Made by a program: the position numbers and the translations under genes. Positions 46,995 through 59,281 of a stretch of DNA of 64,000 nucleotides are shown here, piece by piece; position 1 is the stretch's first letter, and every line of letters begins with the position of its first letter. Under the pieces are notes generated by a model. The model saw only the letters and a program-made list of their open reading frames with translations. It was not told the origin of the DNA and did no database searches. This DNA is from Albifimbria verrucaria (Eukaryota; Ascomycota; Sordariomycetes; Hypocreales; Stachybotryaceae), in NCBI GenBank assembly GCA_020081605.1, contig JAHREC010000013.1, forward strand, positions 4,464,001-4,528,000, written 5' to 3'.

Positions 46995-47348
46995 TTTGAG
47001 ACAGATTCTACAGAAGGGGTCTAAAGTACATGTCAGATTGATATTCCCTGGACCAGTCCGGTGGTGAGGAAGGGATATTAGCGCATGAAGTTGGTTGAAT
47101 TGATATCCAGCTGGAGACGGTGGCGTTGCCAAGGGTGCATGGTAACGTTAGTCCTCCGTACCGCGATAGAAGGGGCACAGCCACAGGCTCACCAGCCACA
47201 CGAAGCCCACCCACACTTGCAGCACTACCATCTCCGGTACCAGAACCAGTAAGAGTAAGGCAAGCAAAGTAAGGCTTGTGAATTTGCTAGGCTGTGAGTC
47301 CGACCCTTTCGAAAAGTCGTGCCTCTGAAATTTACTCCACCAACTTAC
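46995..47348. other. Divergent promoter region of the Rho-like gene and PUS3
   Basis: About 350 bp shared by two divergently transcribed genes; no other element recognised. Confidence 0.5.
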
Positions 47349-49170
47349 ATGTGGCCCATTCAGGCAAGACTGGGTCGCAGTGTCGCTCTGAGGGACATTG
47401 TCAGGGCATGCACATTTTCTGAACCGGCCGCGCTTGAACGGGCTTACTCATCCTCGGCAAAGAAGCGCTCGCGCAGGCTTAAACACAAGATCAAAATGTC
47501 TACCGACGCCAAGTATCAAAGTTGGACCCGGACCGGCCTCATCCAACGGGTTGCAGAGCTCGAGGCCGAGCTGAAGAGTCAGCGTGTGGCACCAGTTCCG
47601 CATCCCCAGCGTGAAGCTCATGCCCGGCAAGATGGTGTCTCACCGGCGCAATCTTCTGCTGCTACTGCGAATGCAGAGCAACCCGCGGCTTCACCTCCAC
47701 AGAAGAAGAAGGGGAAACGAAAGATGGATCCCTCGAGGTATTCTACGCGGTACATTGCCTTGAAGCTGGCATATCTTGGAAAGCGATATGGCGGCTACGA
47801 ATTCCAAGCGATGGGTAACCTGCCCTCCATCGAGGAGGAGCTGTGGAATGCCCTGACAAAGGCTTGCCTAATCTTCCCCAAGGACGAGCGTGTCGTCGAC
47901 TTTGAGTGCTGCGAGTATTCAAAGTGTGGCCGCACAGACCGCGGTGTCAGCGCCTTTGGCCAGGTCATTGGACTCAGAGTCAGGAGTAACCGTCCGTTAC
48001 CCAAGAAGCGAGTCAAGCTGGACGAAGATGCCGAGGCTTCAGAAGCGAAACCTGCGGACAAGATGGATATTGAGGCTGATGAAGACGGTGAAGTGGATGA
48101 AGCACCGCCATTCGACTCCGTTCGTGACGAGATCTGCTACCCGGCAGTCCTCAACCGTCTTCTTCCTCCTGATATCCGCATCCTTGCATGGTGTCCCTCT
48201 CCACCACCAGGATTTTCCGCTCGGTTCTCATGTGGTGAGCGAAGATATAGATACTTCTTCACGCAGCCTGCATTTGCGCCAGAACCTGGATTGCCAGCTC
48301 CCAACAGCAGCAGTGGCAGCGGGGTGGACAAGGAGGGATGGTTAGACATCGATGCGATGCGCGATGCAGCGAAGCGCTTCGAAGGAGAGCATGATTTCCG
48401 CAACTTTTGCAAAATCGACCCCGCCAAGCAAATCACCAACTTTGAAAGAACTGTCTATGAAGCCGACATTGAGGAGGTAATGGACGTCAGCTCAGATATA
48501 CCACATCTGAAGGACGCAGCATTCACGCCGTCAGGCTTCGACAATAAAGAAGCAGTTCATCCTAAAATCTATTCCTTCAACGTCAAAGGCTCCGCGTTCC
48601 TTTGGCACCAAATTCGGCACATGGTAGGTGTGCTTTTCCTAGTGGGCCAGGGCCTTGAGTCATCATCTATCGTCACGGAGCTACTCGACGTCAAGAAATA
48701 CCCAGGACGGCCACGATATGTCATGGCCAACGAGACGCCCTTAGTCCTCTGGGACTGCATCTTCCCCGAAGATAGGGATGTGCGAGGCAATGACTCTTTG
48801 GACTGGGTTTACGTGGGCGAGCAGGTGCCGACGGGAAGATTCGGGCCTCACAGCCTTATGGACGGCCTGTGGGAGATGTGGCGCGAGCGAAAGATTGACG
48901 AACTCCTGGCAAATCAGCTTTTCCAGTACGCTGCGCGACAGGGAGATATGAGTAAGATGCCCGTGGCGACTGGAAGAGCCAGTGCGGGTAGCAAGAAGAT
49001 CTTCGAAGGAGGCCACAACGGCAGACTGGCAGGTAAATACACACCAGTTTCGCAACTGGTGACGATTGAACCCCGAAGAGCAAAACGAAAAGTACGCCAA
49101 GCGCAAGGGCTATTCGGATGCGAATGATATGCGGGTTAAGAAGGGGTTCCGCAATGCCCAAGTCGACTAG
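47349..49170 (+). CDS. PUS3: tRNA pseudouridine(38/39) synthase Pus3/Deg1
   Basis: TruA-family enzyme that isomerises U38/U39 in the anticodon stem-loop. Intronless; 606 residues from 47349 or 557 from the internal ATG at 47496. The family N-terminus YQSWTRTGLIQRVAELEAEL follows the second ATG. Catalytic Asp in SKCGRTDRGVSAFGQV; further blocks YFFTQPAF, EGEHDFRNFCKID and SAFLWHQIRHMVGVLFLVGQ. An acidic insert (DEDAEASEAKPADK) is fungal. The first 49 residues are basic with RAYSSSAKK, resembling a mitochondrial presequence. Near the end the C-run 49071-49074 has one base too many relative to the conserved frame; with it removed the tail is QNEKYAKRKGYSDANDM..., ending at 49170 rather than 49127. 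Confidence 0.93.
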
Positions 49171-49347
49171 ACAGCGTAATTAAAACGAGAGTTACAAACC
49201 AAAGCATCTAAAGAGCAAGATACATAGTTGAAGCGCCTATGGGCGAAGACAAAAATCACAAACACATCCTTTCTTGAAAACCAATTCAGTGATTTTGTTC
49301 CAAAGATGTAAGCAGGCAGTCGTTCATTCATTAGGGGTATCTATATA

Positions 49348-50070
49348 TCATGAGCCTGGCTGGCTCTTCTCCTCTACCTTTGTCTCATACAAGCATTTTC
49401 TCACCCCTCTCCATACGGTCTCTACAATTTTTCTTCTTGGAAGTAATCCTGGAAACACAACCACAACGTCGTCCTCGCCTTCGACAACCACTACGAGGTA
49501 GTATCGCACCTCGAAGCCTCGGAAGGCTTCATTGATGAAGATGTCTTGAATCTTTTCCGTAGGAATAAACCGTGTAGCTGGGCTGGTAAGATAGGTGGCG
49601 GGACTTTCGCTCGTCTGGACACCTAGACCGCGCAGCACGAGAAGGCTCTCACGGGCGTATACTCGCAGGCTGAGGATGTAGAAGGCCACCGCCGCAGCGG
49701 GAAGCAGCACCGGCAGCGGGTGACGGGCGGCGAACGGCGCAATAAAAACACCCAGACTTGAACGCTGCAGCACTTTCAGGGCACGCGCAATCCAAGCTAC
49801 CCAGACGACCTCGTGAGACAGCAGCCATGACGAAGACGTGGCTGGCTGAGTGGGAGCGGAAGAGGGCGACGTGGCTTGCGGGTCGAGAGCCTGGCCGAGA
49901 CGCACAGCCAGAACAAGCGCAAGGGCGAGCGCCAGCGTCAAACGCAAGAGCAGTAGCAGGACCCGTAGTATCTGCAGCCCCAGGGTCTGAGGCGGGAGTG
50001 TTGTGACGGTGAACTCGGCGGTCGTGGGAGACGGACGGCGGATGCGCAGCCGCGGGGCGGAGGAGAACAT
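49348..50070 (-). CDS. GPI15: GPI-GlcNAc transferase subunit PIG-H (Gpi15)
   Basis: Subunit of the ER enzyme that transfers GlcNAc to phosphatidylinositol, the first step of GPI anchor synthesis. Single exon, 240 residues. Two hydrophobic segments (ILRVLLLLLRLTLALALALV and LPVLLPAAAVAFYILSLRVY) precede the PIG-H domain: ESLLVLRGLGVQTS, then RFIPTEKIQDIFINEAFRG, then YYLVVVVEGEDDVVVVFPGL and LLPRRKIVETVWRGVRKCLY. This order is diagnostic. It ends about 180 bp from the convergent PUS3 stop. Confidence 0.92.
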   Translation of the reverse strand: MFSSAPRLRIRRPSPTTAEFTVTTLPPQTLGLQILRVLLLLLRLTLALALALVLAVRLGQALDPQATSPSSAPTQPATSSSWLLSHEVVWVAWIARALKVLQRSSLGVFIAPFAARHPLPVLLPAAAVAFYILSLRVYARESLLVLRGLGVQTSESPATYLTSPATRFIPTEKIQDIFINEAFRGFEVRYYLVVVVEGEDDVVVVFPGLLPRRKIVETVWRGVRKCLYETKVEEKSQPGS

Positions 50071-51834
50071 GGCGAGTATAGATGCGTAATCCGGTGCAGA
50101 GTTGGAGGTATGTGGCTAGGGCAAGCGATGGAACCGCCGTGTGACCAAGTTGAAAGGCGGAGGAGCTTGAAGCATGGGACGGAGTGGTGGTGTGTAGATG
50201 TGGTTTCGGACGGGGCTTATCGCGGAGTGCTGAGAGGAGCCATTGGAACGTAATAATTAGGCTGCAGTCGAAGAGGTTCTATGGACAGAGGCACAACCTC
50301 AAAGGCTCATAGAAGAGATATACAGTGTAAGGTTGGCTGCAATACAAAAATGTGGTGTAATCGTGCAGACCAAGCACCTTATCTTCCATCCAGATAGCTT
50401 GAGATATTCCAAGTTGGAGGGCCAGCAATGACAGGGGACAGGTGTAGCTGGCATGCTGCTTACGTAAACGCGACAAAGGGTTATAGGATTAAAAAAGTGC
50501 CCCAACTAACGGCTGTAATGGTCTAACGGTGAAGGCTCTCAATTATCTTGTGGCAGCCACACCCAACCCCGTAAGATCCCTTCGCGGCGCCCAGCCCGAA
50601 CGCTGCGGTGGTCGCGCACTCGCATAGGTAACTTGCGATGCTGTCTGCGGCCCTAAGCAATGGAGATGACCCTTGAGGGAGGATTCACTCTGCAGAGACC
50701 TCTCCCCGTCGCGTGGCGGGCTGGATTACGATCGTGAAGGGTTTGGGTTGGTTGTTCGAGATGGAGAAGTCAACATCATTTTTGTTTTTTGCATCCCCAA
50801 ACACTTGTCTCTTGGTCTAAAGAACCTTCCAATTCAATTCAGTGCGTTCACGATTTTATATATATATGTGAATAAGGTGATTTGACCGCATTGAGTACCC
50901 ATCTCAATATCACAAGATCCCTTCAGCAAGTCAAGCGGGGCGTTGGAACAGGCCTTATCACCAGCGAAATGTTAGAATTAAGACGTACACACGTATATAC
51001 GCCACTTTCGGATGCTCGTCTTCATTTCATATCAGTATTATGGTTGCTAAATCACACTATTTTCTCGAACACGTTAAATAGAAGATATCCTTAGTCCTCT
51101 CCTCTCAACCCCACCATCTTTGTCACTATAACAGTCACTTTTCGTAGCAATCATATCATGAATTTGACAAGGGAAAAAACAATCATTTCTCTCCAATAAG
51201 AGCGCTATATAATGGCAAATCTCAATCGCATACACCATACAATAATTTTCACCAACTTCATCTTCCTCTTGTCCCTGCACCCAAAAGTATCTCGAACAAA
51301 GTTGCCGTGAGGCATCATTGTATAAAACCGTCCATCTTCTCTCGTCTGATTGTAACATCTCTCTTCCAAACATCTCCTTCTACCCTTCCACCTTTTCCCA
51401 ACACTTGGTCATGAATCGTAAGTTGTAATTATCCCTCAATCCCCTCGAACCATCAAAATGATGTCTTGCGTTGCACCTATGCTTAAAGATTCGTGTATCC
51501 GCAAGGGCCAAGAGCAAATCAAACCAAATCATCCTAGTAAAGACGAAGCAAAATAAGAAGAAAGAAAACAGGTCTTGGCGTTTCCTCAACGCTGATATAA
51601 CAACGTAATGATTTCGCGCCAGCATTGTGCACTCCTGCTTCGTGCCTCGACGCTGACATCGTAGACTTGATCAAAACCTGTACGCTCTCAAGCTCTGTTT
51701 AAATGATCACTGTCTTTCAGAAAAACAAAACGCCAATCGCCATGCACTAATGCAAATGGGACAACGTAACAAAAATTGTGAATGGTGTCGAATGCGCAAT
51801 TTCACCGTTCAAACCACAGTCGGAACCGCTTCCT
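50071..51834. other. Intergenic region
   Basis: 1.8 kb between the WD40 scaffold gene's stop and the GPI15 start. It should contain the scaffold's 3' UTR and the GPI15 promoter. No tRNA or gene could be supported. Confidence 0.5.
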
Positions 51835-54800
51835 CTAAATCATCTCACTTCGGTGTAGACCGGTTGACATATGCTTACTACCAGCCTCAATCGGTGATCG
51901 AACAATGTCTCGATCGTAGAGCATCGGTGGAGGTGCCCCGGCAACGGGCGATCTGACCGTGTGGTGCTGTTGGGGCGTCGGGACGCTTTCATATGGAGCT
52001 TCAATAGGCGGCGACCGGACTCCTCGCCCACCATCTTTTCGGCCACGGCTAGCTGAACGGAGGCGCTCTGTAGCCTTTGAAATCCGTGACGAAATGCTGT
52101 TCTCTCCGTTGCTTCGGCCACGGTTATGACCCCTCGAAGAAGGTGGTGCTGGTACAGAAATCACAGGTACCATGCCGTCGTTGGGAGCCGCGGCCATAAC
52201 CACGGGCGCGGACTCGTCCTCATCCATGACAATCTCAATCATGCCGGAACCCAACGCACCATTCTCGTTAGCTCGACGGGTGTGGGGAGAGGAGCCGGCG
52301 GCGGAGGTGGTGGTATAGCTAAATGTTGTAGCTCTTTCAACATGGGCGGAGGGGAGGTGGTGGCATGGGTTCCTCGTGTGATCGGCGTCTCTCTCCTCCC
52401 AAAACCTCATCAATCCTTCGTACCTCACCGCCAAGGCTGCCCTTTCTGCCGTAACGCACAGGACTCGGCTCGTCAGGAATAGGCGCGGACATGCTTCGAG
52501 GTATCATCGGTCGCGTTGGTGGCTGATAAACGGTGGATGGCAGCAGAGTCAGCAAGTCTCCTCCTGCCTTCGTATCCCTTTCCTTGTCAGGAGAGTGCTC
52601 TGGCGAAACACGGGGTGTGAGTCGTTGAGCAAAAGTAGTTGGAATAACCGGGACCTCAGGGGATCATTGCTAGTCTTATTAGTTTGGCGCTCGGCTTCGA
52701 GGAGTAGTCTCATTGCTTTGGGGGTGGCTGGAAGACCGATGGGAGGTCCATTTCTGGCGTACATGCTCTTGGGTGGCTCTGTAGCGCTGCGTGGGTAAAG
52801 ATCATCCGAGCCCGAGTCGGCTGTCTCGACTCCGACTCTTAGTAGGGAGGGTGCAATGTCGCTTGGATGTGGAATCATAGGCGCCTGTGGTCGCTTGGCC
52901 AGTGATTTGCGCCTTTCTTCAAGCTCTCTAGCCGCCTGTTCCTTCTTCCTCTGTCTTTCTTCTTTCATGCGACGCAGATCACCAGCATGCTCTGTGGATG
53001 CTGCGCGCCCATGTACGTGACTACTCGTTGTCGTAGCCGTAAGCGGCTCGATTGGCTCATGTCGACGCGTTTCTGACCGGTCCCTTCTTGATACTACTGG
53101 CGAGTTCAGTCCATGGCTGGCGCTGCGACTGTGCTTGGCTCTGAACTCCTCCTGAGCCTGCATGGCCTTCTTGAAATCTTCCTCGTCCTCAGATCCCTGA
53201 TAGTGATACGCGGTAGCTGACAAAGGGACTGGAGATGAAGGTGATCGCTGACCAGCTGGTTCCCGGCCTTTACTCCTGCCCCGAATATCTAGAGCCGGTG
53301 GGTGCGCCCTCGAGTCAGGGCTTCTGCGGCGACTGCCACGGCTGGAGTTTCGGCTGCCTGATTTCACCTTGGATCCGCTAACCTTCCTCACTGTAGACGG
53401 CTCACCAAGCTCAGAATATCTGGGTGTGCCGAGATTTGCGAGATCCTCCGGTGACATGGGAATAGGGACGTCGGCGATCTCTTGGGTTTGTTCCAAGTTC
53501 TAGAAGTTTCGCGTCCTCGGTCCTCGGAAGCCTCCCGCGACTTGGTCCTCCTCTCTACGCTGCTATGTCTACCACGAGAGGCATCCCTTGTTCGTTCCTT
53601 ACTACCATGTCTGCTCCTTGAGCGCTTCCTGTAGTGTTGTGCAGCTTCCAAGCTATGAATGTAGTCATCGCGGTACTTTTGGTTGTGCCGCAGACTTCGA
53701 CCAGCACTCGAGTTGGATGTAACAGAGCTCGCAACAGAGCCAGGCCCACGTCTGCGGGAAGGCCAATGAAACTTTGTTGAAGAATTAACTGATTGTTCTG
53801 GCGACGTCAGATCAAGACCTTCTGGACGTCGAATAGGTTGCAATTGGAGGTTAAGCCCTTGAGGAATCCGATCGCGGGAGCCGTTTCGGTGCCTGTCGCG
53901 GGCTTCTTGGATCCTAGTCATCGTTTGGTGGTCTGGAGAGGGTGGTCTATCGCCTTCTGGGTCCCTCACGACTCGTTGATAACGATCTCGCATCATCATA
54001 GGGCTAGCAGTCGCAGCGCGTTGAAGAGCTGTTCCAGCGTTAAAGTTGTCATCCGATATGGGTAAGATCTGGTGTTTCTCCGCTTGAGGGTGCCACGGTC
54101 CAGTGCTGGGCTTTCCCGAGCTTCCTTTCTGAGCGCCCCACGATTGAGATCAGAGGAATCTCTCCGATGGAAGGCAAGCGTCCACGTCCAAACATCGGCC
54201 CGGTACCACGTGCAGAAGTAGGGGTATTAAATCTGCTGTTGCTGGAAGGACGAAGGAATGCTGTCGCTGCGTCATAGCCCCCGGCGAAATGGCCGACTCT
54301 GCAATCGGAGTCACACCGGCTGCCAGAGGAGTTTGGCCACCATCACCCTGAGCATAGAACTTGGCTTTCTTTTCTTGGTCTCCAAAAGATGTGATCAGTT
54401 TCAGCGCAGACGTCTTCGCGATACTTCTCTGGGGGCCACGCTGGATGCCGGGAGGCGAAAGCGGTGGACTCAGGATTTCGGGAATACTGGGTGTAATGTT
54501 CTGGAAGCTTAGCTGAGCAGCCGAAGGAGATGTCCAAGGTTCTGAAGATTCCTGGCCTGTGCAGGCAAAACAACGAATGGCCAGCTGCCGTTCATTGTGT
54601 TGGACTGCCCATTCTCCCCATTTTCGAATAATGGCGGCTTGACGTTCCCAAACACTGGGGAACGCAACACATGTCAAGATAAGAGCCTCCATGTAGCGCT
54701 TGTGTGAGACATAGGCTTCAATCGCATCGTTGTGGTCTCCCATGCCAAGCATAATAGTCACGGCAACGTGGATGTCGCCACTCTCGAGGAGCCGCGATAC

Positions 54801-56891
54801 ATACACGCGACCAAGTTTGTGCTGGGATGCATGTCCACCAATGCCGCTCAACGCCAACAGCATCCAATCCGAGGATGTCATATTCTCTGAGCTCGCCTCC
54901 ATGATATCAGAATCAATGTCTCCAAGCCACTTTGCCAACAGAATCCGGCTGGCGGAGCCTACTGGATGTCGGCTCATCTCATCGCGAATAAGGTCCTCAA
55001 CCCCTTTTGCCAACCGAAGATGGTGCTGAGCATCTGCCGGCGAAGATCATCATTGGTCAAACGGGTATTGTCAAGGTTTGTAGGTGGTTTGTAAGGGATA
55101 TCGCTTAATCGCGTACGAGTATACTTGAATAGGTCATGCACCTTGTTGTCATCTGGGCTACGTGGTACCTCATTTCTCAGCCTGGAGGGTCTGTGAGATC
55201 AGGAAGAAGAAGCCATCGAGGGACCGCTTGTGGAAGCGATGGTATAGCCCATTGAATAGTTGTCAGCCTCTCGCTTTCCGACGGTTGATGACCTCAACGA
55301 GGAGCCGGCTGAGATGTAGGTGTTCTCGGTCATACCACGAGATTTGAGGAGCCAGTATAGCGCCCCGGCGTACGAGAGCCGGTTGAGGATTTGGATCTAG
55401 AAGATAGCTCACTTCGGCTTGAAACAGGACTGGCAGATTCGTAAGTCTCATTGCCAGATTCTTGACCTTGTCCGAGTGCAATGCGAGCAAAGGGTGACAA
55501 ATGATCCTCGTCGCTCTCGGAGACGCCGTTCTCGATGGGTATAGAGCTCGTTTCCGACTCAGAGGTGTGGATGGTAGTACTTGAGTGTACTGACTTGGCC
55601 CCAGGCTCCTCGATAGAGTTCGGTGGCGAAGGCGGTAGGAGGTTGACGGGATGTTGGACGTTGGCGACCATGATGGCTGGTGAATTGAGATCAAACTGCT
55701 GCACAGTGCTGTTAGGTCCGATGGTAAAAAGTGTAGCACCTGGCCCATAGACTGCTAGACTCTTGACGTGCTCTAGCGTGGGAATGGAATCGAATGTAAC
55801 GTGCTTTGTGCGGACATCCCATGAAAGTGTCTCGCTGCAGATAGTCTCATGTTAGTAAAGGTCAACCCAATGTATTGCTGCAATGTGCCACAATCGCTCT
55901 TGGGTCATACGTACGAATCTGAGAATTGGATAATGCGGCCGTTCTTTGACCAGCCCATCCAATTTGCACCTGCGACGACAGTGTCGCGCCTTTTGAGTAG
56001 CCTGACAACCTTGGCAGGGTCTTCGGCGTTATGCGATTTGGAGACACTCCAAACTCGAAGGTCACCATCATGGGTCTGCACAGCCAGCATGTCCGATTTC
56101 TGCCGGGATGACGAAGCATGCCATGCCAATGTGACAATGGGCGAAGGTGCTCTTTGTGTGGTTAAGTTGTGTAGAATCGTGAAGCGAGGTTGAAGTGTTG
56201 CAATCAGCAAGGATCCATTCTGATAACTGGCCAGCTGTTAGCAAAAACACAAATCAGGTTGATGGCATTGGCTTACCCGATCGCAAAAGTCCGGCAATCT
56301 GCAGATGGCGCAAGAGCCGTCACAGCAATTTGGTCCAGTGTCCTCGAAGAGATGTGCTCAGATGTGGTGGGTTCGAAAAGAATAATGCTTCCCTGGGTAT
56401 TACCTGCGAAGGTGTAAGTGACCAGGACGATCGTCGCTTTCGCAACAACATTACTTACCAAATGCAACATTTCCATTGCGCATCCATGAAGCGACAGTTA
56501 GGTGCTCATATGACGCGAACCGAGCGACTTCATCTCCTGTCATGAGGTCCCAAACAATGGCAGTCTGCCCTGCGTCATAGCTGACAACGAACCGACCTCC
56601 GCCGACATCGCTCTGGTTATCGACAGCCAAAAGCAACACCTCATCTGCGTGTCGAGAAAACCTTCGCTCAATTGTGAGAGTGTCATGGTGGCAGCATACT
56701 ATGGACGATCCTTGAGCGTAGAGGAACATGGAGGCTGTCGCCGCAGAAGGGTCGAAAAACTTGAGCTCTTTCGTAGATGGCATGCTATTGAATTCTTGCG
56801 GTGGTGATGAACGTGACCCGGCAGTCCTGCCCGAGCCCATCGAGACTGCGCGGTTCCTCGATGAGGCGGACATGGCTTGTGAGGTAGACAT
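51835..56891 (-). CDS. Large WD40 beta-propeller / Gemin5-like alpha-solenoid scaffold protein
   Basis: About 1,626 residues. Exons 56891-56459, 56403-56277, 56226-55915, 55834-51835. The N-terminal third is WD40-like: SIVCCHHDTLTIERRFSRHA, YDAGQTAIVWDLMTGDEVAR, ASWMRNGNVAFGNTQGSIIL, THDGDLRVWSVSKS. A Ser-rich linker follows, then an alpha-helical solenoid: RNEVPRSPDDNKVHDLFKY, GDIHVAVTIMLGMGDHNDAI, EALILTCVAFPSVWERQAAI, NERQLAIRCFACTG, the kind of region annotated as Gemin5-type TPR in fungi. The C-terminal 600 residues are disordered, Ser/Arg/Pro-rich with a charged helix MKEERQRKKEQAARELEERR. Nine one-base losses in runs restore a multiple of three. An in-frame TGA remains at 55201-55199, either a real stop, an error, or inside a 108-nt intron with a GTTGAG donor. 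Function unknown. Confidence 0.8.
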
Positions 56892-58356
56892 GACTGGCTT
56901 GGTTGCTTTGGAAGGCTAACCAACTGTGAGCGCAATAATTGTCAGTCAATAGAGCTCGAGAGATATGGCAGTTCTGCCGTCCGAAGGCTTGAGTATCACA
57001 AGCCTGTGGAACGAGAGGACGCACCGTGCCACAATGTTGCCAGTGAGGATATACCTCCTCTAAGCCAGGGACCCTCTCTGGCGAAGCCCGATGTATGGCA
57101 GGCAATTGTTCTCAAATCTGAACCATTCCGTTAAAACACGCTGCAGTGTGTTCAGCGAGGGGCGTCCGCCACAAATCGTTTCCCGGCGAAGTACACAGTC
57201 GGGCCTTGGGGTATATCCGCCCACAAGAGGCGAGAGTAAGAGGAATATGCGATGTTGGCGCAACGTCGTCAGACGAATGTCGTCGTTTCAGGCCGACTTA
57301 ATTGCGCAGCGACGCAAGGCGTATAGGCGGTAGTTTTGGATAAACAGGAGAGAGAGGAATGTGGCAGATTGTGGACGGAACGGTGGTTTTGCACAACGGC
57401 GCAGGATGTGCAGCGAACAGGCACAAGTGCTGTGACTGCGTGAGAGGGTGGGCTCGAACCGGCGCTTATTGGTGCAACTCGAGTATCTCGTGGCTGGGAC
57501 AAGGGGTATGTCGAGCTGATGCAGGAGGGTTCCGCGGTTGCACACAGAGAGGATGGCGACTTGTGCTATGCTACGCTCGATACACAAATCGTCACAACGA
57601 GACAGGCAAAGGGGAATGGAGGGGAGGAAAGAAGAAACGAGAGAAGCAGAGAGAGAAAGAGAAGAGAGATGCAGGATGGGACGCATGCATGCACAGTACG
57701 AGGGACGGCGATGAGAGATGGGTTAGGGTGTGATAGGCCCACGAGCGCGGAGTCAGGGCAGCGCCTAGATGATGGTGGGCTGGCCTGTTAGTGGACGAGG
57801 TTAACAAGCCATATAAAATTAGAGACCTGCACAAGGTGGTGACTGGAGAGGGTAGCGGATGCATCCAGTCCAAGCCAAGAAGATGGGAGGTTCAGGGATG
57901 TTCCCTCCCCCACCTTCACCTCATATCGGTCGTCAAGCAAGCCACGAACCCCATGCGACTGGATGGGCGGTTGCGCGTGTTGTGGGGACACCCGGACGAG
58001 GCGAAAGGCGAGGGCCAGGGCGAGTAGAATAGACGCAGGGCCAAGGACGAATTGAAAAAGCAGAATGCCATAGCCATTCGCCCCGGATTTGTCCGCGTGC
58101 TCTGCGTGCATGTTGGCCTATCAAGCGGCCATATGGGCCAAAGCTTCTAAGAACGATGGTGCCGGGTCCGCAGGTTTCCGTGCGAGCAAACCGACCCGAG
58201 ATGGAGTGCTTTGGGCTCGCGTGGCATGGCATGTCGAGTCGCTCTCGTCATCCCAGGCCGCAGGCTGGTGTATCCCTTGCGGGGTTACAACCGCCCGTCA
58301 CACAGGAATAAGCAAGCGATCCGTCGATTTTTTTGGATTTCTCTTTCTTAGTACGC

Positions 58357-58400
58357 ACGGGCAGGGCAGGGCAGGACAGGGCATGACAGGGCAGACCGGG
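58357..58400 (+). repeat. GGGCA/GGACA pentanucleotide repeat
   Basis: Degenerate tandem units gggca, ggaca and gcatgaca. Same period of five as the ccttg array 0.8 kb further on but a different motif. Confidence 0.7.
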
Positions 58401-59228
58401 GACGGACAGACCAGCCAGGGAGGAGGGTTGAGTGCGTGCGTCAGTGAGCCGGCGCAAGTGAGTGCGTGAATGACCGAATGTTGGCAGGCTTGAAATCCCG
58501 GGCGACACTGTGCAGCTAGGTGCCAGGGGCGATAGCACAGCGCAGTGAGGATTCGCCAGGTAAAGGCACAAACAGAGACACAGAGCAGAGCAGGACGGTG
58601 AGAGAATCGAGCTTCAGGTTTAGAGGCATGTGGTTGGGCTCTGGATTTGGATCGGGGCAGGGCAACGACAGCAGACGTTCAATGGAAGGAGGCGACGTAG
58701 CGCCGACGTTGGCTGGAACCGCTGATTGGCGGCTCGAGGTGCAAGGGACGGGCCAATCAGCGTGGCCATCACGCCTATCGACAGGGTCCCGTCGCTTTGT
58801 CACGCATGGGCTCCCTGCACCATCAACCCACTACGGTCGGTCCCTTCCCGCCTCCGCCAGCTGGGTGGCCCTTGCTGCCCTGGCCGCCCCACCCTTGCCG
58901 ATTCGGTACCCATCCAGTTCGCAAGCCTATTAAGACGGTACTTTGCAAATGCCACCAGCCCTCTGGCGCCAGCAGGTCGAGCAGGCCTAGCCGGCCCAGC
59001 AACCCCCTAGATAGGAAGGAGCTGTCGTTGCGACCAGGTACACCACCATCAGCAAGCAAACCAAGCAAGCAACAACAGCAAACGGCAACAACCGCATGGC
59101 AACAGCAATAGCAACGGCAAGAGCATCAGCAACACCGGATGCGCCTGCGCCTACGCCCGCGCCCGCCTACCTGCCTGCCTGCGACTGCAACTGTAACCGC
59201 ACTGGCTTACCTGGTCTTGTCTCGCTTT

Positions 59229-59281
59229 ACCTTCCTTGCCTTGCCTTGCCTTGCCTTGCCTTGCCTTGCCTTGCCTTGCCT
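59229..59281 (+). repeat. CCTTG pentanucleotide tandem repeat
   Basis: About ten tandem copies of ccttg, followed by acctaact-like units. A strict five-base period, in non-coding DNA. Confidence 0.9.

Noticed and set aside
50505..50600. tRNA-like sequence (atggtctaacggtgaagg)
   Set aside because: Resembles a D-arm/A box but no T-arm or matching acceptor stem follows.
55263..55748. Minus-strand frame with LVRRGAILAPQISWYDRE as part of the scaffold
   Set aside because: The alternative reading with one restored base (SLKSRGMTENTYISAG) continues in frame toward the conserved RNEVPRSPDDNKVHDL block, and this one does not.
57431..57451. A tRNA-like B box (GGTTCGAGCCC on the minus strand)
   Set aside because: No pairing acceptor stem, A box or anticodon arm at the right spacing.
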